A stretch of DNA of 9,732 nt from Tannerella sp. (lineage in GTDB: Bacteria; Bacteroidota; Bacteroidia; Bacteroidales; Tannerellaceae), in contig JAITBC010000244.1 in the NCBI GenBank assembly GCA_031283785.1, positions 1-9,732 of the forward strand, written 5' to 3'. Position 1 is the first letter of the stretch, and the number at the start of each line of letters is the position of its first letter. The position numbers were made by a program, and so were the translations under genes. This document shows positions 5,505 to 9,732 of the stretch, piece by piece. The notes below the pieces were generated by a model that worked only from the letters and a program-made list of their open reading frames with translations, did not search any database and was not told where the DNA came from.

Positions 5505-7532
5505 ATGAAGAAAATTGCATGCATATTTTTATGGGTTCTCTGCCGGACGTTCGGAATATATGGGCAGCAGCAAACGCCGGATTCGGTTTCCGCGTCGGCG
5601 GACTTGCTGACAAAACCGTATGATTTGAACGAAATTGTCATCGTAGCGAAAACCGGTATAGACCATGTCCGGCAGACGAAACCTTTATCATCGGTGGAAG
5701 ACTATTTGCAGTCCGCCGAAAATGTAAGTATGATTAAACGCGGCGGTTACGCATGGGAACCCGCCATTAACAGCATGACCACCGAGCGTATTTCCGTGAC
5801 CGTCGAAGGCATGAAAATTTTCCACGCCTGTACCGACAATATGGACCCCGTAACTTCGTATGTCGAGATCGTTAATTTGAGCAGGGTAGCCGTCGGTTCG
5901 GGTTTCGGACACAGTCCGAACGCTTCGAACAGTATAGGAGGCAGCCTCGATTTACAGCTGAACAGAACCGGTTTTTGCTGCGAAGGCTGGGACGTGAACG
6001 CCAGTCTCGGATACGAAACAAACGGCAACCGCCGTGTCGCCGGAGTGGACTTTGCTTTTTCGGATTCGACGTTCTATGTCAATTCGGGATTTTTTCACCG
6101 CCACAGCGACAATTATCTCGCCGGAGGAAACCGTGAAATCGCCTTTTCGCAGTTCACAAAATACAATTTCTTTGCAAACTTCGGTTATCTTGTCAATAAG
6201 AAACACGCTGTTGAAGCTGCGGTTATCTGCGACAAGGCTTCGGACGTTGGCTATCCCGCCCTGGCAATGGACGTGAAAACAGCCAAAGGACTGATTTCTT
6301 CGCTCAGCTACCGGCGCGAAAATCTTTCGCGCTTCGTCTCCCGATGGGAATCGAAACTGTATTTCAACAATATCATCCACATTATGGACGATACCGGACG
6401 CCCCGACGTCGCCATCCACATGGACATGCCCGGAAAAAGCCGTACCGGCGGACTGTATTCCCTGCTCGAAGGACAGAGCGGCAGACACAGTTTCGCTCTC
6501 AACTGGGACGCTTACTGCAACCGCTCGTATGCCGAAATGACGATGTATCCCGACAATCCTTCCGAAAAACCGATGTTCATGCTTACATGGCCCGACGTCC
6601 GGACGGTGAACACGGGTCTGTTTGCTGCCGACGAATACCATTTCGACGAACGGCACAGCGTTCGACTGTCGTCAAAATGCTTTTTCCAGCGGGACGGGAT
6701 TCACAGCGATTTCGGACTGAATACGATGCGGATTTATTATCCCGACATGACTCCGTACAAAAACAGACTTGCCGGAAATGTATCGGGACGCTACCGGTTT
6801 CGTTACGGCGGATTGGAAACGTCGGCAGGAGCAGGCTACGGCAACCGTACTCCTTCGGTATCCGAGGCTTACGGCTTTTACCTGTTCAACACTTTCGACG
6901 CTTACGACTATCTGGGAAATCCGTATCTGAAACAGGAATCCTCGGTCGAAGCGAACATCGAAACGAAATGGACACAGAACCCTGTTGTCATAAAGGCAAA
7001 TGTATCATACTTTTATTTCACGGACTATATTATCGGCAAACAGGATGAGGATTTGTCGTCCATGACGGTCGGCGCAGCCGGAGTGAAAGTATATGAAAAT
7101 CTGCCTCACGCCTCAATACTGAACGCCGGACTTTCGCTGAAATATCTTTTCCCGGAATATTTTACGTGGAACGGACGCGTATCCTGCAGCCGCGGACAGG
7201 ACGACAGAAAAGGCAACTTGCCGCTGATTCCTCCGATAAGTTACGAATCATCACTGTTGTTCAAAAAGGACAGGTTTTTCGCCGAAGTCGCCGTTTCGGG
7301 CGCATCACGACAAAAGTATTACAGCGCCGAATATGGCGAAGATGAAACGAAAAGCTATTTAACCGGCAATATTTCGGCGGGTTACAGGTTCAAGACAGCT
7401 AAAGTTATCTTCAATCTGAAAGCGGGAATCGAAAATGTATTTGACACTTACTATTCTACTTACGCAGACTGGAATAATATTCCCCGCAGGGGACGGAATA
7501 TTTTTATTAATCTTGGAATAAGTTGTTTATAA
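5505..7532 (+). CDS. TonB-dependent receptor B, OprC/NosA-like copper receptor
   Basis: A 675-aa outer-membrane receptor. Signal peptide about 1-20; LNEIVIVAKTG (41-51) opens the plug. VTVEGMKIFHAC (98-109) through TDNMDPVTSYVE (110-121) matches the plug motif of the OprC/NosA copper receptors. C109xxxM113 corresponds to OprC C143xxxM147. H292 and M294 in IIHIMDD correspond to OprC H323xM325; the Cys-to-His spacing is 183 here and 180 in OprC. GYPALAMD (249-256) is another family segment. A further Met/His run, IHMDM (304-308), follows. Length fits the family (about 650-725 aa). The gene starts 3 bp after the lipoprotein stop and is followed closely by the HMA gene, which supports copper uptake. 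Sequence evidence for copper is good but indirect; a related soft metal is the alternative. Confidence 0.88.
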   Translation: MKKIACIFLWVLCRTFGIYGQQQTPDSVSASADLLTKPYDLNEIVIVAKTGIDHVRQTKPLSSVEDYLQSAENVSMIKRGGYAWEPAINSMTTERISVTVEGMKIFHACTDNMDPVTSYVEIVNLSRVAVGSGFGHSPNASNSIGGSLDLQLNRTGFCCEGWDVNASLGYETNGNRRVAGVDFAFSDSTFYVNSGFFHRHSDNYLAGGNREIAFSQFTKYNFFANFGYLVNKKHAVEAAVICDKASDVGYPALAMDVKTAKGLISSLSYRRENLSRFVSRWESKLYFNNIIHIMDDTGRPDVAIHMDMPGKSRTGGLYSLLEGQSGRHSFALNWDAYCNRSYAEMTMYPDNPSEKPMFMLTWPDVRTVNTGLFAADEYHFDERHSVRLSSKCFFQRDGIHSDFGLNTMRIYYPDMTPYKNRLAGNVSGRYRFRYGGLETSAGAGYGNRTPSVSEAYGFYLFNTFDAYDYLGNPYLKQESSVEANIETKWTQNPVVIKANVSYFYFTDYIIGKQDEDLSSMTVGAAGVKVYENLPHASILNAGLSLKYLFPEYFTWNGRVSCSRGQDDRKGNLPLIPPISYESSLLFKKDRFFAEVAVSGASRQKYYSAEYGEDETKSYLTGNISAGYRFKTAKVIFNLKAGIENVFDTYYSTYADWNNIPRRGRNIFINLGISCL

Positions 7533-7543
7533 ATATCACAGAT

Positions 7544-7915
7544 ATGAAACAGTTAATAATTGTAACAGGTTTGTTATTGACATTTGTCGCAGCGTCAATC
7601 GCTCAGGACAGCAAAAAGGACGAACAGAATAAAAAGAAAGCCGAAGTGACTTTTTCGGTGAACATGCATTGCGAGAACTGCAAGGCACGAATCGAAAAAA
7701 CAGTTACATGGGAAAAAGGCGTCAAGGATTTGGATGTAAAGTTAAAGGAGAAAACGGTGCGCATCGTCTTCGACCCACGTAAAACAACAACGGAAAAATT
7801 GCAGAAAGTAATAGAAAATCTGGGTTATACGTGCGAAATACCGGATTCGGGCAAGGATAAGCAGACAAAAGACACTGTAACACTCCGCAATAACGGACAG
7901 GAAAAGAGAATTTGA
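7544..7915 (+). CDS. Exported heavy-metal-associated (HMA) domain protein
   Basis: A 123-aa protein with a signal peptide (1-20, cleavage probably after ASIA) and a short Lys-rich linker (24-32). A single HMA/CopZ-like ferredoxin-fold domain follows (about 33-100). The metal motif MHCENC lies at 41-46 (C43, C46), with ENLGYTCEI near the domain end adding C97. The tail (103-123) is hydrophilic. Such proteins bind Cu(I) or a similar soft ion and pass it to partners. Export to the periplasm separates it from cytosolic CopZ and fits delivery from or to the receptors. The start at 7544 is preferred to the in-frame ATG at 7523, which overlaps receptor B and would add MFINITD ahead of a good signal peptide. 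It is the last gene of the operon; no convincing terminator follows. Confidence 0.88.
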   Translation: MKQLIIVTGLLLTFVAASIAQDSKKDEQNKKKAEVTFSVNMHCENCKARIEKTVTWEKGVKDLDVKLKEKTVRIVFDPRKTTTEKLQKVIENLGYTCEIPDSGKDKQTKDTVTLRNNGQEKRI

Positions 7916-8078
7916 TGTACGCGTCCTCTATTGCAAACAGTGCAGCCCTGCGCGGTTGAACTGCTTTTCGCATTTTCGTGCATGCTTATCCCGAGTTGCG
8001 CCTGTCGGCGATAAACACAGTTTGGAAAAAGAGACAATACAGGGCAACTCTTGACGTCAGCCGTATGAACAAATTATC
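7916..8078. other. Post-operon spacer
   Basis: No gene and no clear intrinsic terminator. Short stems are possible (CGCC-TGTC-GGCG near 8006-8017, and GCAG...CTGC near 7942-7964), but none has a strong stem followed by a T-tract. Confidence 0.4.
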
Positions 8079-8199
8079 GGGAACCTCTAAAAACCCCAAA
8101 CTCTACGTTATACTCCATCGGCAAAATGCTCATTTACTTTAGTAAACTCCGCTTTTGCCTCGGTCGCAAGCCTTGATTTTGGAGTTTTTAGAGATTCCC
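8079..8199. mobile_element. MITE-like element, 121 bp, with TIRs and TSD
   Basis: The left end, GGGAACCTCTAAAAACCCCA (8079-8098), and the right end, reversed as GGGAATCTCTAAAAACTCCA (8199-8180), match at 22 of 25 positions when extended to 8103 and 8175. TATC lies directly outside both ends (8075-8078 and 8200-8203), a 4-bp target duplication. Internally GGCAAAATGC (8120-8129) faces GCTTTTGCC (8151-8159) and TTTACT faces AGTAAA, so the whole element can fold on itself. It encodes nothing and would need a transposase in trans; the parent IS family is not identified. Confidence 0.8.
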
Positions 8200-8203
8200 T
8201 ATC

Positions 8204-8345
8204 GAAGATTTGATGCGGTTGTCCTGGGTACAGATAGAACATGGACACAGTATTAGATATTCAAGTCACTATTTCGGATATGCCCGGGACGGTTATTACA
8301 GGTCGTTATCAAATCGATGTGCCATTGATTCGGGCAAAGAAATGA
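8204..8345 (+). other. Possible decayed coding remnant, unrecognised
   Basis: A 34-codon frame from ATG 8241 to TGA 8343-8345 (MDTVLDIQVTISDMPGTVITG, then RYQIDVPLIRAKK) has a natural-looking beta-strand composition, and a TAG lies two codons upstream. It may be the C-terminal stub of a lost gene. A longer overlapping frame starting at 8210 has a poorer composition. Neither has a ribosome-binding site or a known relative that I can name. Confidence 0.25.
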
Positions 8346-8666
8346 TAATAACATCGGTCAATGAAATAAGGTCACATTATTTTCAGCAATTATGCATTTT
8401 TGCATAAAGAAGAAAAAACACTGCTTTTGCATAAAAAATGATATGAATCCGTTTCATTATGGCAGTATTGTAAGAGGCAACGTTATTCGGTCATTTCATT
8501 CCACAAAGGCACAAAGAGCACAAGGATAGATTGAATGCAAGTGTGCGTCCGGTTTGTCTTTAAAACCCGATACCGTCAACTTATTTCGCAACATTGACTA
8601 TGCTATAAAGATTACTTGAAAACCACAAAATCGCAGAAGTTTCGTTAAGTTTTTACTTTGGGTAAC
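8346..8666. other. Non-coding stretch with short repeats
   Basis: No gene is visible. It contains the hairpin TTATGCA-TTTT-TGCATAA (8390-8407), a promoter-like pair (TTG 8400-8402, TGCTTTTG 8422-8429, 19-bp spacing) with no ORF behind it, and CCACAAAGGCACAAAGAGCA (from 8502), a sequence of the kind dispersed in Bacteroidota intergenic DNA. Confidence 0.5.
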
Positions 8667-8685
8667 TTTGGAGACTTCGTGGTTT
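8620..8685. repeat. Imperfect inverted repeat of the dispersed 'ccacaaa' type
   Basis: AAACCAC...AGAAGTT (8620-8641) and AACTTTGG...GTGGTTT (8664-8685) are reverse complements at 17 of 22 positions. Together with CCACAAAGGCACAAAG at 8502, this looks like a Bacteroidota intergenic repeat flanking the capsule-gene relic that starts near 8740. Confidence 0.6.
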
Positions 8686-8739
8686 ATATTATTTTTCACT
8701 TGCAAAGTCGCAAAAGTTGTGCTAATTTTTTTACGACGT

Positions 8740-8846
8740 ATGATTTTAATGATAAAAGACGATTCCAAACAGGGTAACAGCGGACTGGATGAAATGGCTG
8801 TTTTGAGCGAACTGAATTTCTTTGCCCCAAAGTCGAACGTAAACAG
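8740..8846 (+). pseudogene. N-terminal fragment of a Wzc-type tyrosine autokinase
   Basis: Reading from 8749, MIKDDSKQGNSGLDEMAVL followed by SELNFFAPKSNVN resembles the first beta-strand region of the Wzz domain of Bacteroidota polysaccharide-export tyrosine kinases (there typically ...LIKDD...DEMA.LSEL..F..K..VNNEIE...). After KSNVN the frame hits a deletion junction and ends at TAG 8875-8877 as RFLIYRISCR. The kinase is normally about 800 aa, so this is a relic. The upstream codons come from repeat DNA. Confidence 0.55.
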
Positions 8847-9287
8847 GTTTTTGATTTACAGAATCAGCTGTCGGTAGCGGAGTTTATTAAGGAATATCTT
8901 ACCAGTCCCGCAAATAATAACAGCTTAATCCCCTCAAATTCGAGGATAGACAATTCTCCTGTCGAATCTCAGATAGCCGAATACAACGGCATGATGCTTA
9001 AAAGAGCGCGATTAATAGAAAACGGTTCGGAGAAATCGCCCGCAGTGATAGAGCTTGCCAATGCATCAATCGCTCTTTCACCGACTGGATATTACGGTAA
9101 ACAGGTTCTGGAAAAAGCCGAATATCTTCTTAATAACGATTTCTACACTTTCACGGGAACGGATATACACAATCTGGAATCTCACCGGCAGGCTTTTAAT
9201 CAGAAATCATTAACATCAAAACTGACCGACAAAATCAATGCGCTGATAGAAAATAATTGCCGACTTTTTTTCAGAGTAATAAGCTGA
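8826..9287 (+). pseudogene. Chimeric relic: Wzc GNVR segment fused to CpsB/YwqE-type phosphatase C-terminus
   Basis: In another frame from about 8826, KVERKQVFDLQNQLSVAEF, then LIPSNSRIDNSPVESQIAEY and LIENGSEKSPAVIELANAS, match the GNVR/coiled-coil part of Wzc-type capsule kinases. From about 9069 the frame continues uninterrupted as IALSPTGYYGKQVLEKAEYL, then FTGTDIHNLESHRQAF and a short end at TGA 9285-9287. That is the C-terminal part of the PHP-type tyrosine phosphatase that normally opposes this kinase and is encoded beside it. The kinase C-terminus (ATP site, Tyr tail) and the phosphatase N-terminus (metal-binding His residues) are missing, so no enzyme activity is expected. The junction is in frame, so a 98-aa ORF from ATG 8991 remains open. 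Assignment is from remembered family motifs. Confidence 0.6.
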
Positions 9288-9311
9288 GTTTTGCTATTGT
9301 TGCCATATCTC

Positions 9312-9460
9312 TTATTCCTGTTCAAAATCATATCCTTTATACTCTAATGCACAGTCGCCGATAAATTGCCGTCCGCAATTTTCACATGAATAATTTTGCT
9401 GTTTTATTGTTTTCTTACAATTTTTCTTACCTTTGCATTTTGGCAATTGGGACAATATAG
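9312..9460 (-). pseudogene. IS1-type InsA zinc-ribbon fragment
   Basis: On the minus strand, CPNCQ (9440-9454) and, in another frame, QQNYSCENCGRQFIGDCALE then YKGYDFEQE (ending at the stop 9312-9314) together form the CPxC...YxCxxCGRQF zinc ribbon and ALxYKG segment that opens IS1-family InsA. The first cysteine pair is one frame away from the second, so a 1-2 nt indel has broken it. The catalytic InsB part is absent. Confidence 0.6.
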
Positions 9461-9527
9461 TGTTATTATTAGTTTTTCATGTTATAAAATTGCTTTTTAC
9501 GCCTGATTGCCATTTTTTTATTACAGC

Positions 9528-9641
9528 ATGCCTTTTTACGTCGCCACCAAATCAAGAGTCATATATCCGTTACTTTTAACTCTTAAAGAGTTTTTTGCGA
9601 GACTTTTTATAATAAGAAAAATTGACCGCTTTTGCCGATGA
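9528..9641 (+). other. Short open frame, possibly part of a broken gene
   Basis: ATG 9528 to TGA 9639-9641 encodes MPFYVATKSRVIYPLLLTLK, then EFFARLFIIRKIDRFCR. It overlaps the next fragment in another frame and contains the hairpin at 9578-9592, so it may be the upstream, frameshifted portion of that gene or chance. I recognise no family. Confidence 0.2.
9578..9596 (+). terminator. Weak terminator-like hairpin
   Basis: AACTCT (9578-9583) and AGAGTT (9587-9592) form a 6-bp stem around TAA, directly followed by more T residues to 9596. The stem is AT-rich and short, so activity is doubtful, and no intact gene ends just before it. Confidence 0.25.
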
Positions 9642-9729
9642 TTATATCGAAGAATTGGAGAAAAATACGGTACATCACCCACTGCACTGGTTTAATTTCT
9701 TTGACTTCTGGAAAAAAGACGCCACATAA
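9616..9729 (+). pseudogene. Possible C-terminal fragment of an LpxL/HtrB-like acyltransferase
   Basis: The frame between TAA 9613-9615 and TAA 9727-9729 reads EKLTAFADDYIEELEKNTVH, then HPLHWFNFFDFWKKDAT. The ending, a helix with YIxxLE followed by P-x-x-WFNFFDFW, resembles the C-terminus of Bacteroidota lysophospholipid/lipid A-type acyltransferases (often ...YPxQWFNYYDFW). Only about 37 residues are present and there is no start codon other than TTG 9622, so this is a stub, with the rest lost or frameshifted. The family call is tentative. Confidence 0.4.
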
Positions 9730-9732
9730 ATC

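Noticed and set aside
5952..7048. 234-codon open frames on both strands inside receptor B
   Set aside because: Both are shadows of the receptor frame; the receptor has family motifs end to end, while these have irregular, Arg- or Val-rich compositions without domains.
7523..7543. Upstream ATG for the HMA protein
   Set aside because: It overlaps the end of receptor B and adds seven residues before a good signal peptide that starts at MKQ.
7940..7980. Intrinsic terminator for the operon
   Set aside because: Only a 4-bp GCAG/CTGC stem with a long loop is available before the T-rich CTTTTCGCATTTTCG, too weak to call.
8210..8407. 65-codon ORF after the MITE
   Set aside because: It begins just outside the insertion, ends within the hairpin at 8390-8407, and has no recognisable family; the shorter frame at 8241 has a more natural composition but is also unproven.
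1..9732. tRNA, rRNA or toxin-antitoxin genes
   Set aside because: No cloverleaf with a GGTTCGA-type arm and acceptor pairing, no rRNA landmarks, and no paired small ORFs of toxin-antitoxin type were seen.

Overview
The window looks like a Bacteroidota (probably Bacteroidales) chromosome segment. It has two large TonB-dependent outer-membrane receptors, two SPII lipoproteins with short N-terminal signals, a promoter of the Bacteroides type (TTG - 20 bp - TAnnTTTG), few Shine-Dalgarno sequences, and intergenic repeats of the 'gagttatgag' and 'cacaaaggcacaaag' kind. The coding block is visibly more GC-rich than the AT-rich flanks. Family assignments are from memory of sequence motifs; no search was run.

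Layout. 1-300: 3' part of an IS3-type helix-turn-helix transposase subunit, cut by the window edge and apparently missing its partner ORF. 296-880: non-coding, with a 14-bp tandem repeat, a 16-bp inverted repeat about 200 bp apart and a strong hairpin. 864-911: a promoter whose -33 element is overlapped by an 18-bp dyad, a candidate operator. 941-7915: six co-directional genes that look like a metal (most likely copper) acquisition and handling locus. In order they are TonB-dependent receptor A (708 aa), a lipoprotein with two Ig/MBG-like repeats (206 aa), a small membrane-anchored Cys-rich protein (128 aa), a 431-bp structured gap, a lipoprotein with two FixH/YtkA-like halves carrying Met/His clusters (295 aa), TonB-dependent receptor B (675 aa), and an exported HMA-domain protein with MHCENC (123 aa). 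Receptor B carries C109xxxM113 and H292xM294, the same ligand pattern and nearly the same spacing as the copper site of Pseudomonas OprC. That is the best functional anchor for the locus.

The 431-bp gap at 4183-4613 is the most unusual non-coding piece. It holds four 23-bp tandem units, each centred on a palindrome, with a compensatory C-G to T-A change in the third. It then has four copies (two sense, two antisense) of CGGACTG that can pair in mutually exclusive ways, and finally a 15-bp direct repeat, also at 23-bp spacing, just before the next start codon.

7916-9732 is a graveyard. It contains a 121-bp MITE-like element with 22/25 matching terminal inverted repeats and a TATC target duplication, and Bacteroidota intergenic repeats. 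It also has a relic fusing two pieces of a Wzc-type capsule tyrosine kinase to the C-terminus of its CpsB/YwqE-type phosphatase, an antisense IS1-type zinc-ribbon fragment, and what may be the last 37 codons of an LpxL/HtrB-like acyltransferase.

Inferred cooperation: receptors A and B import a metal or metal chelate across the outer membrane using TonB. The two lipoproteins and the Cys-rich protein act at the envelope as binding or delivery factors, and the HMA protein carries Cu(I)-like ions in the periplasm. Copper is supported by motifs but not proven.
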